Assembly (NCBI RefSeq): GCF_003206155.1
Contig: NZ_PZJV01000001.1
Span: forward strand, 471,007 to 535,006
Source of the DNA: Salinicola halophilus
Lineage (GTDB): Bacteria; Pseudomonadota; Gammaproteobacteria; Pseudomonadales; Halomonadaceae
DNA: 64,000 nucleotides
Direction: 5' to 3'
The notes beneath the pieces are model-generated. The model made no database searches. It worked only from the letters and a program-made list of their open reading frames with translations, and was not told where the DNA came from. Positions 33,878-43,446 of this stretch are shown one piece after another. A program made the translations under genes and the position numbers. Position 1 is the first letter of the stretch. Each line of letters opens with the position of its first letter.

Positions 33878-35567
33878 CTCGAAGACACCTGATACAGCCA
33901 CGAGCGACTCGTCCAATAACCGCTCGATGCAGCGTGCCAAGCGCCTGTCCCGATCCCGCCTGTCGCCGATCTGGATTGTGCCCCTGCTCGCCGCGCTGAT
34001 CGGGGCCTGGATGGTCTGGGACAACTTCTCGAGCCGGGGGCCGCTGATCCATCTCAACATGGATAGCGCCGAGGGTATCGAAGCCGGCAAGACGCTGATC
34101 AAGACGCGCAACGTCGAGGTCGGCCACGTCGAAGCGGTACGCCTCTCCGACGATCTTTCGCACACGGTGGTCACGGCACGCATGGCGAGCGATGCCGAGC
34201 GGATGCTCAACGAGGATTCCCGCTTCTGGGTGGTCAAGCCGCGCATCGGCCGCGAAGGCATCAGCGGTTTGAATACCGTTCTCTCCGGGGCCTATATCCA
34301 GCTCGCGCCGGGTAGCGCGGAAGCCTTCCAGGAAACGTTCGACGTCCTGGAACAGCCGCCGGTCGCACCGCCGGACGCGCCGGGGCTGCGCATCAACCTG
34401 GTCAGCCAGGTCGGAAACTCGCTCAGCGCCGGCGACCCGGTGACGTATCAGGGTTATACCGTAGGCCGCGTCGAGAGCACCGAGTTCGACCCCGAGGACA
34501 AGGAGATGCGCCATCGCATCTTCATTCAGGCGCCTTACGACACGCTGGTATCCGACACCACCCGGTTCTGGAGCTCTTCGGGCATCGATCTTCAGCTCAA
34601 CTCCGAGGGCGTCAACGTCAATCTCGACTCTTTCGAGACGTTGATCAGCGGCGGCGTGACCTTCGGCGTGCCGGAGGACATCTCGCCGGGCAAACCGGCC
34701 AAGCAGAACACGACCTACACGCTCTACAACAACGAAGAGAGTGCCCGCGAAGGGACCTACGATCAGTACATCGAATACGTGCTGCTGGTCGACGACACCG
34801 TGCGCGGTCTCAGTCGCGGCGCCCCGGTGGAGTACCGCGGCGTGCGTCTGGGCACGGTCGTTGCCGTGCCCTGGCACTTCACGGCACCGCAGCCGGACAC
34901 GTTGACCCAGTTCGCCATCCCGGTCCTGATTCGTATCGAGCCCCAGCGGCTCGAGAGCGGCGCCAACGTCGACGACAACGTCAACGACGAGGACGTGCAT
35001 GATCGGTTCGAGCGCATGTTCAAGGAGTACGGACTGCGGGCGACGCTCAAGGCCGGCAATCTGTTGACCGGCGCACTCTTCGTCGATCTCAATTTCAATG
35101 AAGAGGTCGAACCCTACGAAGCGCTCCAGTTCGACGGCAAGAACGTCTTTCCGACCATATCGGGCGGTTTCGCCCAGATCGAACAGAAGGTGTCCAGTCT
35201 GCTCGACAAGCTCAACGGTCTTGAGGTCGAGCCGATTCTCACCGGCCTGAACGATACACTGCAGACGTCGCAGCAGACGCTGGAACAGGTGCGCGAGATC
35301 TCCGAGTCGATCAACTCGCTCGTCTCCGACCCTGCGACCCAGTCACTGCCGGGCAGCGTCAACGACACGCTCGAAGAGCTGCAGCGAACGCTCAACGGCT
35401 TCTCGTCGGGCTCCAGCGGGTACCGCCAGCTCAACGACACGCTCGAGCAGCTCGAAACGTTGATGCGCGACCTCCAACCGGTGGCACGCACGCTGAGCGA
35501 AAAACCCAACGCGCTGATCTTCGACCGCGAAGTTCAGACCGATCCCATGCCGAGGGCCTCGCAATGA
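33870..35567 (+). CDS. pqiB: MCE-domain intermembrane transport protein PqiB
   Basis: PqiB spans the periplasm as a hexameric tube for lipid traffic between the inner and outer membranes. The 565-residue product has one N-terminal transmembrane helix (SPIWIVPLLAALIGAWMVWD, near residues 30-50), then three MCE/MlaD domains (starting about residues 55, 170 and 300, e.g. GIEAGKTLIKTRNVEVGHVE) and a C-terminal coiled coil (residues 440-540) that forms the needle. The ATG at 33870 overlaps the pqiA stop, and the stop overlaps pqiC by 4 bp, so the three are coupled. Confidence 0.94.
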   Translation: MSDSKTPDTATSDSSNNRSMQRAKRLSRSRLSPIWIVPLLAALIGAWMVWDNFSSRGPLIHLNMDSAEGIEAGKTLIKTRNVEVGHVEAVRLSDDLSHTVVTARMASDAERMLNEDSRFWVVKPRIGREGISGLNTVLSGAYIQLAPGSAEAFQETFDVLEQPPVAPPDAPGLRINLVSQVGNSLSAGDPVTYQGYTVGRVESTEFDPEDKEMRHRIFIQAPYDTLVSDTTRFWSSSGIDLQLNSEGVNVNLDSFETLISGGVTFGVPEDISPGKPAKQNTTYTLYNNEESAREGTYDQYIEYVLLVDDTVRGLSRGAPVEYRGVRLGTVVAVPWHFTAPQPDTLTQFAIPVLIRIEPQRLESGANVDDNVNDEDVHDRFERMFKEYGLRATLKAGNLLTGALFVDLNFNEEVEPYEALQFDGKNVFPTISGGFAQIEQKVSSLLDKLNGLEVEPILTGLNDTLQTSQQTLEQVREISESINSLVSDPATQSLPGSVNDTLEELQRTLNGFSSGSSGYRQLNDTLEQLETLMRDLQPVARTLSEKPNALIFDREVQTDPMPRASQ

Positions 35568-36166
35568 TGAGATCGACCGTCTGGCGGCGCACCCGTGCCG
35601 CCATGCTTCTCGCCGGCACAGCGCTGGCGCTGACTGGCTGTGCCGGCCAAGCGACTCCCTCGAGCCGCTACACGCTGCCGGAGGCGCCATCGGCGACCTC
35701 GGCCGCCAGCGTACGGGCCGACGGTGCGTCGCTGGTCGTCCGCCCGGTTCAGGTGGCGAGCTACCTGAATCAGGAGGGAATCGTCATGCAGCTGAGCGAT
35801 ATCGAGCTCAACGCTGCCAATCAGAATCTCTGGGCGGAAGCCTTGGGCAGACAGCTGACTCGGCGCCTGGGCCAGGCGCTCTCAGATCGACTCGGGGATA
35901 CCACGGTCGTCTCGACCGGTCAGTCCGTACCCGGCGCGCCACAGCTCGACGTCAGCGTCGAGAGCTTTCAGGGCCGCTATGACGGTCAGGCCGTCGCCGC
36001 CGGCGAATGGCAACTCTTCGATGGCGACCGATTGATCCTGCAGCGTGATTTCAGCGTGACGCAGCCGTTGACCGAGGATGGGTACCCGGCACTGGTGCGC
36101 ACTCTAGGACAGGCATGGGGGGAGGTAGCCGATCAGATCGCAGACGGTGTGTCTCGGGAACGCTGA
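35564..36166 (+). CDS. pqiC: Outer-membrane lipoprotein PqiC
   Basis: PqiC (DUF330/ABC-type transport auxiliary family) is the outer-membrane lipoprotein that docks the PqiB needle. The 200-residue product has a lipoprotein signal ending in LALTGC near residue 26, then SRYTLPEAP, a VVRPVQVASYLNQEGIVMQ segment and a NLWAEALGRQLTRRL motif, all typical of the family. It is the last gene of pqiABC; no clear terminator follows in the 199 bp before fliA, which lies on the opposite strand. Confidence 0.9.
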   Translation: MMRSTVWRRTRAAMLLAGTALALTGCAGQATPSSRYTLPEAPSATSAASVRADGASLVVRPVQVASYLNQEGIVMQLSDIELNAANQNLWAEALGRQLTRRLGQALSDRLGDTTVVSTGQSVPGAPQLDVSVESFQGRYDGQAVAAGEWQLFDGDRLILQRDFSVTQPLTEDGYPALVRTLGQAWGEVADQIADGVSRER

Positions 36167-36365
36167 TCCACGAAGATCCACTACACACGGCGGTAATATC
36201 GCGCCGACAAAGGCGCGGCCATCGTCATCGGAGTGAACGGTAACGAGACGGTCGCAAGCGTAAGAGCCATGGCCGCACGTCGATCGCTCGGCGTTGCGGC
36301 CACGTTATTGAGAGGAACGCGCGGTTCTGGCGGAAAGGAGCTCTCGGCGGTGCCGATCGGGGAAT

Positions 36366-37064
36366 TCAGGCAGTCAGACGTGCCCGCAGTCGGGCAACGG
36401 CCTGGCTGTGTAGCTGGCATACCCGCGATTCGCTCACGCCCAGCACCGCGCCGATCTCCTTGAGGTTGAGCTCTTCCTGATAGTAGAGGCCCAGCAGGAG
36501 TTTCTCGCGCTCTGGCAAGGCATCGATCGCTTTCATCAGGTGGGCGCGGTTGTCGCCGTCCATCAGGGCTTCCAACGGGGATGGCGGACCGCCTTCGCTC
36601 ACCGCGCCGACACCGTTCTCGCTATCGCTTTCGTCGTAGTTGAGCAGAAAGCCGTTGTTCGCGTCCGCGAGCAGCTTGTGGTACTCGGCCTGCGAGATAC
36701 CCATCTCGGCGGCGATCTCGCGCTCGTCCGGGGCGCGCCCCAGCTCCTGTTCGAGACGGCGCACCGCCTGATCGAGCGATCGAGCGCTGCGCCGCACGCT
36801 CCTTGGCATCCAGTCGCGACTTCTCAGCTCGTCGATCATCGCCCCGCGAATACGCTGATTGGCGTAGGTCGAGAACATGGCGCCGTGGGCGTCGTCGTAC
36901 CGGCCCATGGCATCGAGTAGACCCAGCATCCCCGCCTGTATCAGATCGTCGAGTTCGACGCTCGCCGGTAGCCGAACCTGCAAGGAAAGCGCGTGACGCC
37001 TGACCATCGGCATGTATTGCTCAATCAATGCACGCTGATCGACTTTGCCCTGTGCCGTATACAT
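36366..37064 (-). CDS. fliA: Flagellar sigma factor FliA (sigma-28)
   Basis: FliA directs RNA polymerase to late flagellar and chemotaxis promoters. The 232-residue product has region 2 (LDDLIQAGMLGLLDAMGRYD and TYANQRIRGAMIDELRSRDW near residues 40-85), region 3 (RDERE-type helix, here GRAPDEREIAAEMGISQAEY) and region 4 with a C-terminal helix-turn-helix (LNLKEIGAVLGVSESRVCQL then HSQAVARLRARL). Length is typical. It stands alone, 152 bp after flhE, without fliZ. The six sigma-28-type promoters noted in this window are its expected targets, and FlgM (12.5 kb) its inhibitor. Confidence 0.97.
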   Translation of the reverse strand: MYTAQGKVDQRALIEQYMPMVRRHALSLQVRLPASVELDDLIQAGMLGLLDAMGRYDDAHGAMFSTYANQRIRGAMIDELRSRDWMPRSVRRSARSLDQAVRRLEQELGRAPDEREIAAEMGISQAEYHKLLADANNGFLLNYDESDSENGVGAVSEGGPPSPLEALMDGDNRAHLMKAIDALPEREKLLLGLYYQEELNLKEIGAVLGVSESRVCQLHSQAVARLRARLTA

Positions 37065-37216
37065 CGAATCGCCTCATGTCGTGTCGAAGTCGTCCCAACG
37101 GACCACTGCCATGCCACCCATTATGCGCAGTCTCGGTCATCGCAAGCGGTCGAGTTCTCGCCGTGAAGACCCGCATTTTGGCTTTTTGACGTCGCCCGCT
37201 AGTGCCGGGCGGCGTA

Positions 37217-37648
37217 TCAGTCTTCGTAGTCGACGATCACCTGCGCTCGGCTCACGCTTGCGCTGCCCGAGGCGCCCTGGGTCGCCGGATACCAGAATCG
37301 AAAACGGAGATCCGTCGTGACCGAATGCCCCGAGAACTGCGGTGTCGAGCCCTGGGCTGCGGGTAGCGCCACGCAGAGACTCGCGTGACAGAGCCACGCC
37401 TGCAGCGGGACATCCGCCCCCTCGACGGCGAACGACCAGTGCACCGTCGTGATCCTGCCTTGCTCGATGTGTTCGGGCTTGTCGAGCGGTCGGTCTCGTA
37501 GCGGGGTCTCGCTCGCGGCGACGGTCTGACGCGACAGCGATGCCACCCAGCTCCCCGCGGCCGCTTGCACCGCACCCGCGCCCATCGATGAGAGGCCAAG
37601 CGCGACACCTGCGAGCGCGACGACTCGGCTCAAGCCCCGAGAGTTCAA
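37217..37648 (-). CDS. flhE: Flagellar protein FlhE
   Basis: FlhE is a periplasmic protein found with flhBA in enterobacterial-type systems and linked to control of proton leak or export. The 143-residue product has a signal peptide (ALAGVALGLSSMGAGAVQA, cleavage near residue 30), the motif GSWVASLSRQTVAASETPLR and a Cys pair in LCHASLC that matches the LCSQSRC pair of E. coli FlhE. It ends in VSRAQVIVDYED, like the EVIVNY end of E. coli FlhE. It overlaps flhA by 4 bp. Few groups outside the Enterobacterales are expected to keep it, so it supports the FlhDC-type lineage of this flagellar set. Confidence 0.85.
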   Translation of the reverse strand: MNSRGLSRVVALAGVALGLSSMGAGAVQAAAGSWVASLSRQTVAASETPLRDRPLDKPEHIEQGRITTVHWSFAVEGADVPLQAWLCHASLCVALPAAQGSTPQFSGHSVTTDLRFRFWYPATQGASGSASVSRAQVIVDYED

Positions 37649-39729
37649 GACAGGCCCCCGATGGAGGTGGTCACGCGCAGCTGCCGGTCATCCGGAATCT
37701 CGGCCTGAGAGAGCACCGCCAGCGACTTGAGCTGACGACGCAAGAACCGCGACAGCAGCGGGCGCAAGGCGTGCTGTACGACCAGAACCGTGGGTTCGTC
37801 GCGGCTCTGCTGGCGCTCGACCGCCGCCGCGGACTGCTGCATCAGCGTCTCCGCGAGCCCGGGTTCGAGCGCCCCACCGTTGTTGAGTGCCTGACTCAGC
37901 ACCTGCTCCAGGCGCGGCTCGAGCCCGATCACGTGCATCGGTTCGCGCCCGGGGAACCACTGCTGCGTGATCGACCGTCCCAGCGCAACGCGCACGATCG
38001 CCGTCAGTTCGCCGATATCGCTCTGCTGGGGGGCGTACTCCGCCAGCACGTCGAGCACCGTCTGCATGTCGCGAATCGGTACGTCCTCGGCCAGCAGATT
38101 CTGGAGGATGCGCTGCAGCGCCGTCAGCGACAGCACTTTCGGGACTACATCGTCGACCAGCGATTTCTGTTTCTCACCGACCTTGTCGAGCAGCTGCTGA
38201 ACCTCGCTGCGGCCCAGCATCTCGCCGGCGTTTTCGTGCAGCAGATGGTTGAGGTGAGTCGCAACGACGGTGCTCGCATCGACAACGGTATAACCGTAGA
38301 TCTGCGCGCGCTCACGCTGAGCCGTCTCGATCCACCAGGCGTTGAGACCGAACGCCGGATCCTGCGTCGGCGTCCCGTCGATCGCGCCCGAGACCTGTCC
38401 CGGATCGATCGCCAGCCACTTGCCCGGATAGGCTTCGGCGCGTCCGACCTCCACCCCTTTGAGCGTGATCACGTAGACGTTGGGCCCCAGTTCGAGGTTG
38501 TCGCGAATGTGAACCACGGCGGGGAGAAAGCCGATGTCTTGCGCGAACTTCTTGCGCACGCTCTTGATTCGCCCGAGCAACTCGCCCTGCTGGCGTTGAT
38601 CCACCAGCGGAATGAGTCGATGCCCCACCTCGAGACCCAGCGTATCCACGAGCTGTACGTCATCCCAGCTCGCCTCCGGCGTCTCCTGCACGGCCGTCGG
38701 TGCCCTCTCCTCGACGCTCTGAACCGCCTGTTCGTGCTGACGCCGCGAGAGCCACCAGCCGAGTCCGGCAAGCGCCGAGGCAAACAGCAGAAAGACGAAG
38801 TTCGGCATGCCCGGGATCATGCCGAGCAGCGCCATCACGCCCGCGGCGAGATACATGACCCGAGCGTTGTTGAAGAGCTGGCTGAGCAGCTGCTGGCCGA
38901 CGTCCTGATCGGTGTTGACTCGCGACACGGTCACGCCGGCGGCGGTGGAGATCACCAGCCCCGGAATCTGCGCCACCAGACCATCGCCAATGGTCAGCAG
39001 GGTATAGGTGCGCGCGGCATCGCCGAACGGCATGCCGTGCTGGATGATGCCGATCATCAAACCGCCGATCAGGTTGATCACCATGATCAAGAGTCCCGCC
39101 ATGGCATCGCCACGCACGAATTTGCTCGCACCATCCATCGAGCCGTAGAACTCGGACTCCTGATTCAGCTCCAGACGGCGAATACGCGCCTGGTCCTCGC
39201 CGATGAGGCCGGCGTTGAGATCGGCATCGATCGCCATCTGTTTGCCGGGCATCGAGTCGAGCATGAAACGCGCCCCGACCTCGGCGATACGCCCGGCGCC
39301 CTTGGTGATGACCATGAAGTTGATGACGACCAGGATGAGGAAGACTACCAGGCCCACCGCAAAGTTGCCGCCGATGAGAAACGCCCCGAAGGCTTCGATC
39401 ACCTTGCCGGCAGCGTCGCCCCCTTCGTGCCCTTCCATCAGCACCACGCGGGTCGAGGCCACGTTCAGCGACAGGCGCAGCAGGGTCGAGAAGAGCAGCA
39501 CGGCGGGGAACGCGGCGAAATCGAGCGGTTTCTGGGTGAACATGCTCACCAGCAGCACCATGATCGACAGCGCGATGTTGAAGGTGAAAAACATGTCCAG
39601 CGCGAACGGCGGCAGCGGCAGGATCATCATGGTGAGAATCATGATGATCAGCACCGGGCCTGCCAGCACCTTCATCTGCGTGTCACTGGCCCAGCTCTGG
39701 CGGCCGAACCACTGAGTGAGTGCGTTCAT
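37645..39729 (-). CDS. flhA: Flagellar type III export gate protein FlhA
   Basis: FlhA is the large export-gate protein at the centre of the MS ring; its cytoplasmic ring binds chaperone-substrate complexes. The 694-residue product has eight N-terminal helices (residues 20-320) with the FHIPEP-type region (GKQMAIDADLNAGLIGEDQA near residue 155 and EFYGSMDGASKFVRGDAMAG) and a large cytoplasmic domain to the end. Length matches the family. It overlaps flhB (ATGA) and flhE by 4 bp each. Confidence 0.97.
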   Translation of the reverse strand: MNALTQWFGRQSWASDTQMKVLAGPVLIIMILTMMILPLPPFALDMFFTFNIALSIMVLLVSMFTQKPLDFAAFPAVLLFSTLLRLSLNVASTRVVLMEGHEGGDAAGKVIEAFGAFLIGGNFAVGLVVFLILVVINFMVITKGAGRIAEVGARFMLDSMPGKQMAIDADLNAGLIGEDQARIRRLELNQESEFYGSMDGASKFVRGDAMAGLLIMVINLIGGLMIGIIQHGMPFGDAARTYTLLTIGDGLVAQIPGLVISTAAGVTVSRVNTDQDVGQQLLSQLFNNARVMYLAAGVMALLGMIPGMPNFVFLLFASALAGLGWWLSRRQHEQAVQSVEERAPTAVQETPEASWDDVQLVDTLGLEVGHRLIPLVDQRQQGELLGRIKSVRKKFAQDIGFLPAVVHIRDNLELGPNVYVITLKGVEVGRAEAYPGKWLAIDPGQVSGAIDGTPTQDPAFGLNAWWIETAQRERAQIYGYTVVDASTVVATHLNHLLHENAGEMLGRSEVQQLLDKVGEKQKSLVDDVVPKVLSLTALQRILQNLLAEDVPIRDMQTVLDVLAEYAPQQSDIGELTAIVRVALGRSITQQWFPGREPMHVIGLEPRLEQVLSQALNNGGALEPGLAETLMQQSAAAVERQQSRDEPTVLVVQHALRPLLSRFLRRQLKSLAVLSQAEIPDDRQLRVTTSIGGLS

Positions 39730-40892
39730 TCACGCTCCTTGGCGTCATTATCGCCACCGGCTTCGTCCAGCTCAGTGGGTACGGGGAGGTCCTGCGGGGT
39801 CGGCGGCGTCTCGCCCCCGTCGGTTGCCACTTCTTTGAGGCGAAACGCCCACGCCAGCACCTCGGCCACCGCGGTATACAGCGCCGCGGGTATCTCCTGG
39901 TCGAGGTCGACGTGACGGTGAAGCGCCCTTGCCAGCGGCGGCGCTTCTAGCCGCGGGATGTCGTTGGCATCGCCGATCTCGCGAATGCGAGCGGCCACCT
40001 CATCGGCCCCCTTGGCGACCACGCGAGGCGCCGCCATCGATGTCTGGTCGTAGCAGAGCGCGACGGCGTAGTGGGTCGGGTTGGTGACGATGACGTCCGC
40101 TTCGGGCACCTTGCTCATCATTCGCCGGCGTGCCATGGCCTGTTGCTGAGAGCGAATGCGACCTTTTACATGCGGGTCGCCCTCGCTCTCCTTGTGCTCC
40201 TGGCGGATGTCTTCCTTGCTCATGCGAAGCTTCTTGGCATGGCTCCAGAGCTGGTACGGCACATCGATCATCACAACGAAGATCATCGACATTGCAATCA
40301 GCGCACAGCCTACCGCGGTGATCCGCATCGCCGTCGCCAGCGCCTGGGAGAGCGGCATCTCCATCAGGCCGATGAGCACGTCGCGCTGCGACATCAGATA
40401 AACGACGCCCACTCCGCCGACCAGTATCGATTTCGCGATCGCCTTGCCCAGCTCCGCGAGGGCCTGGGAGGAGAACATTCGCTTGAGCCCCTTGAAGGGG
40501 TTGAGCTTGCCAATCTGCGGCTTCATCGACTTGGCCGAGAGCAGCCACCCACCCAGCAGCATCGGGCCGAGCATGGCGGCGACGACGAACAGCGCGAACA
40601 GCGGAACCAGCGCGAAGAGGGCCTGCTCGCCGAGCGTCCACACGTGACTGAGCATTCGCGTGCTGTCGAAGGCCAGACCGCGGTCGAACAGGAACGCCTG
40701 CTCCATGACGCCGCCAAGCTCGCCGTAGAGCGCGCCGCCGGTCAGCCAGAGGCCGAAGACCCCGCTGATGAGCAACAAGAAGGTGGCGAGCTCGCGGGAG
40801 CGCGCGATCTGCCCCTCCTCGCGCGCCTTTTCCAGCCGTCGAGGAGTCGCAGGTTCGGTCTTTTCCTGATCGCTGTCGTTCTGCTCTGCCAA
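39726..40892 (-). CDS. flhB: Flagellar type III export switch protein FlhB
   Basis: FlhB switches export from rod/hook to filament substrates after self-cleavage. I place the start at a TTG (40892) with GGAG 7 bases ahead; it gives 388 residues starting AEQNDSDQEKTEPATPRRLE, as in other FlhB proteins, while the open frame upstream is not protein-like. There are four transmembrane helices (residues 35-215) and the self-cleavage motif NPTH, in VTNPTHYAVALCY, near residue 270. It overlaps flhA by 4 bp. A stand-alone paralogue of its C-terminal domain is encoded at 54.7 kb. The 314 bp upstream (40893-41206) hold no gene and presumably the class 2 promoter. Confidence 0.95.
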   Translation of the reverse strand: MAEQNDSDQEKTEPATPRRLEKAREEGQIARSRELATFLLLISGVFGLWLTGGALYGELGGVMEQAFLFDRGLAFDSTRMLSHVWTLGEQALFALVPLFALFVVAAMLGPMLLGGWLLSAKSMKPQIGKLNPFKGLKRMFSSQALAELGKAIAKSILVGGVGVVYLMSQRDVLIGLMEMPLSQALATAMRITAVGCALIAMSMIFVVMIDVPYQLWSHAKKLRMSKEDIRQEHKESEGDPHVKGRIRSQQQAMARRRMMSKVPEADVIVTNPTHYAVALCYDQTSMAAPRVVAKGADEVAARIREIGDANDIPRLEAPPLARALHRHVDLDQEIPAALYTAVAEVLAWAFRLKEVATDGGETPPTPQDLPVPTELDEAGGDNDAKERE

Positions 40893-41206
40893 GCGGGGTC
40901 TCCGGCGCGTAAGGCGGCATCTCGCGTGGCCGACATTCTGCGCAGACGTCGACGACGTCAAAGGCACGAACAGCAGGATTTAGAGGGGGTTATTCATGGC
41001 GCGGGGAGAATGCCATTCAAGCGGGCGTCGATAGACGCGGCCGCTCGATGGCATGGGGAGCGTCGACGCCGGCCTGGACGCGGCTGGCGCGACCGGCGGG
41101 GAGGCGACTGGATGATCGGCTCGTGAGCCCGGCCGTCGTGACGGCGTTTGGGTCTCGGGGCCGCCAGGAAAGCGACCCGAATCCGATCCGTCGAGGCCGT
41201 GGCGCG

Positions 41207-41872
41207 TCAGAAGCCCAGGCTATCGAGAAGATCGTCGACCTGGTCCTGATTGCTGACAACGTCGGTCGCCTGCGGGTTGATCTGCGGACCGTTGAGAAGT
41301 GAGGAGGCGCTCGTGTTCTCCTTGGCGCCCTCCCGGCGTTCGCTGGCTTCGGGCGCGTTGTCGATGAGCACCTGCAGTAGCTGCTGTTCGATTTCGCGGA
41401 TCACGTCCATCATTCGCTTGATGACCTGGCCCGTCAGATCCTGGAAGTCCTGAGCCATCATGATCTCGAGCAGCTGCGCGCTGGTGGCGCCAGTCTGATC
41501 GGGTACCGTCTTCAGATAGTGACGCGTGTCACTGACCAGCGCCTTGGCCTCGTCGAGCGCTTTGGGTTCGGCGAACCAGTCACCCCAGCGCTGATCCAGC
41601 GCCTTGGCTTCGCTTTCGAGCGCGTTCTGGATCGGCTGCGCACGATCGATGGCGTTCAGCGCGCGCTCGGCGGCCTTTTCGGTCATCGAGGCGACGTAGC
41701 TCAGCCGGTCACGGGCGTCCGGAATCGCCTGAGCCGCTTTCTCGACCTCTTTGTCGAGCCCCAGCTCGCGCATGTTCTCTCGCAGCATCCGCGTGAGGTT
41801 ACCGATCCGACGAATGAGATCGTCGGAGGCTACGCTCTCCGTGGCACTGACGTGAGGGTTGGCAACGCTCAT
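41207..41872 (-). CDS. cheZ: CheY-phosphate phosphatase CheZ
   Basis: CheZ removes phosphate from CheY. The 221-residue product is a long helical hairpin with the active-site region [20 protein letters not shown], where the Gln of QDLTGQ and the preceding Asp are catalytic. It ends in the CheY-binding tail [12 protein letters not shown], nearly the same as E. coli. It follows cheY by 18 bp and ends the MCP-cheR-cheB-cheY-cheZ unit. Confidence 0.96.
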   Translation of the reverse strand: MSVANPHVSATESVASDDLIRRIGNLTRMLRENMRELGLDKEVEKAAQAIPDARDRLSYVASMTEKAAERALNAIDRAQPIQNALESEAKALDQRWGDWFAEPKALDEAKALVSDTRHYLKTVPDQTGATSAQLLEIMMAQDFQDLTGQVIKRMMDVIREIEQQLLQVLIDNAPEASERREGAKENTSASSLLNGPQINPQATDVVSNQDQVDDLLDSLGF

Positions 41873-41890
41873 GATCTACCCTCCGCGGCT

Positions 41891-42280
41891 TTACTTGCCC
41901 AGTTTCTCGAAAATCTTGTTGAGCTTCTCTTCGAGGGTGGCCGCCGTGAACGGCTTGACCACGTAGCCATTGGCCCCGGCCTGCGCCGCCGCGATGATGT
42001 TCTCTTTCTTGGCCTCGGCCGTGACCATCAGCACCGGCAGAGATTGGAGCGCCGGTTCCTGACGAATCACTTTGAGCATCTCGAGACCGTCGAGGTTGGG
42101 CATGTTCCAGTCCGAGACCACGAACTCGAAGCCGCCGGCGCGCAGCTTGGTCAGCGCTTCCTGGCCATCCTCGGCCTCCTCGACGTTCTCGAAGCCGAGC
42201 TCCTTGAGCAGACTGCGCACGATCCGACGCATGGTCGGAAAATCGTCTACCACCAGAATGCGCATGTTCTTGTCAGCCAT
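41891..42280 (-). CDS. cheY: Chemotaxis response regulator CheY
   Basis: CheY carries the phosphoryl signal from CheA to the flagellar switch. The start at 42280 gives [20 protein letters not shown], 129 residues, exactly the E. coli length; upstream frame is not protein-like. All key residues keep E. coli numbering: Asp12, Asp13, phospho-acceptor Asp57, Trp58, Thr87, Tyr106 and Lys109. It lies 62 bp after cheB and 18 bp before cheZ. Confidence 0.97.
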   Translation of the reverse strand: MADKNMRILVVDDFPTMRRIVRSLLKELGFENVEEAEDGQEALTKLRAGGFEFVVSDWNMPNLDGLEMLKVIRQEPALQSLPVLMVTAEAKKENIIAAAQAGANGYVVKPFTAATLEEKLNKIFEKLGK

Positions 42281-42342
42281 GAGGTCTTTCATCCTTCGAT
42301 AAATGGGCGTTGCCGTGTTTATCGGCAGCGGGTCGATCAGCT

Positions 42343-43446
42343 TTAAACCCGCTGAGCACGGCCCGACAGCTGCATCTGCTGAACCAGATGACCGGCGATC
42401 TCCGTCAAGGGCACCACGCACTCGGCACCGCCGAGCGCGATCGCTTCCTTGGGCATCCCGAAGACGACGCAGCTCCCCTCGTCCTGGGCGACCGTGTGGG
42501 CACCGGCACGGCGCATCTCCGCCAGCCCCGCCGCGCCGTCCTTGCCCATACCGGTGAGGATCACCCCCAGCGCATTGCGTCCGGCGCAGCTGGCCGCCGA
42601 GCTGAACAGCACGTCCACCGAAGGTCGATGGCGATTGACTGGCGCACTGGCATCGAGGGCAATGACGTAATTGGCCCCGGAGCGTTGTAGCCGCATGTGC
42701 CAGTCACCGGGGGCGATATAGACGTGTCCGGGCAGCACGCGCTCGTTGTGCTCGGCCTCCTTGACCCGAACGCGGCAAAGCCTGTCCAGCCGCTCGGCGA
42801 AGGAGTGCGTGAAGCCGCTGGGCATGTGCTGGGTGATCAGAATGGCCGGACTGTTGGCGGGCAGCGGTTCGAGCACTTGACGAATCGCTTCGGTGCCGCC
42901 GGTCGAGGCGCCGATGATGACGATTTTTTCACTCGACAGGATCGGGGCTTTCAAACGCTCTTCCGGCACGCGATTCTCGACGCTTGGCCCACCCTGGCGC
43001 TTCGGCCGCGACTGGGCAGCGGCGCGTATCTTGTCGGCGATGGTATTGGCGTAGTCGAGCATGCCGTCGCGAATGCCGACTTCGGGCTTGGCCACGAAGT
43101 CCACTGCGCCGAGCTCGAGCGCGCGCAGCGTGATCTCTGAGCCTCGCTGCGTCAGCGACGACACCATCAGCACCGGCATCGGACGCAGACGCATCAGCCG
43201 CTCGAGAAAGTCGAGGCCATCCATGCGCGGCATCTCGACGTCCAGCGTCAGCACGTCCGGGTTGTAGCGTTTGATCAAATCGCGGGCGACCAGCGGGTCC
43301 GGCGCCGTCGCGACCACCGTCAGATCCGGCTGCGCGTCGATGATCTTGGTCATCAGGTCGCGGATCAGGGCCGAGTCATCGACGCAGAGCACCTTGATCT
43401 TGGGCTTGCCGGTCGCGGTGGCGGCATTGGCATGTGTGAATATCAC
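42343..43446 (-). CDS. cheB: Chemotaxis protein-glutamate methylesterase/deamidase CheB
   Basis: CheB demethylates and deamidates receptors when phosphorylated by CheA. A GTG at 43446, overlapping the cheR stop as GTGA and with GAGG about 10 bases ahead, gives 367 residues; the frame is open much further but antisense-like there. The receiver domain (residues 17-135) has acidic pair Asp23/Asp24 and phospho-acceptor Asp69 ([11 protein letters not shown]). The methylesterase domain (residues 175-360) has the catalytic Ser in GASTGGTEA, His in [10 protein letters not shown] and Asp in [11 protein letters not shown]. Confidence 0.95.
   Translation of the reverse strand: MIFTHANAATATGKPKIKVLCVDDSALIRDLMTKIIDAQPDLTVVATAPDPLVARDLIKRYNPDVLTLDVEMPRMDGLDFLERLMRLRPMPVLMVSSLTQRGSEITLRALELGAVDFVAKPEVGIRDGMLDYANTIADKIRAAAQSRPKRQGGPSVENRVPEERLKAPILSSEKIVIIGASTGGTEAIRQVLEPLPANSPAILITQHMPSGFTHSFAERLDRLCRVRVKEAEHNERVLPGHVYIAPGDWHMRLQRSGANYVIALDASAPVNRHRPSVDVLFSSAASCAGRNALGVILTGMGKDGAAGLAEMRRAGAHTVAQDEGSCVVFGMPKEAIALGGAECVVPLTEIAGHLVQQMQLSGRAQRV

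Noticed and set aside
36181-36420. Small minus-strand frame after fliA
   Set aside because: It overlaps the fliA 3' end in another frame, has no ribosome site and no protein-like pattern.
37185-37215. Terminator between flhE and fliA
   Set aside because: CGCCCG / CGGGCG form a short stem, but on the minus strand it is followed by A-rich, not T-rich, sequence.
37540-39915. A 791-codon open frame on the plus strand opposite flhA
   Set aside because: It lies wholly antisense to flhA and parts of flhE/flhB, with runs such as repeated His-Gln-Arg; no domain is recognisable.
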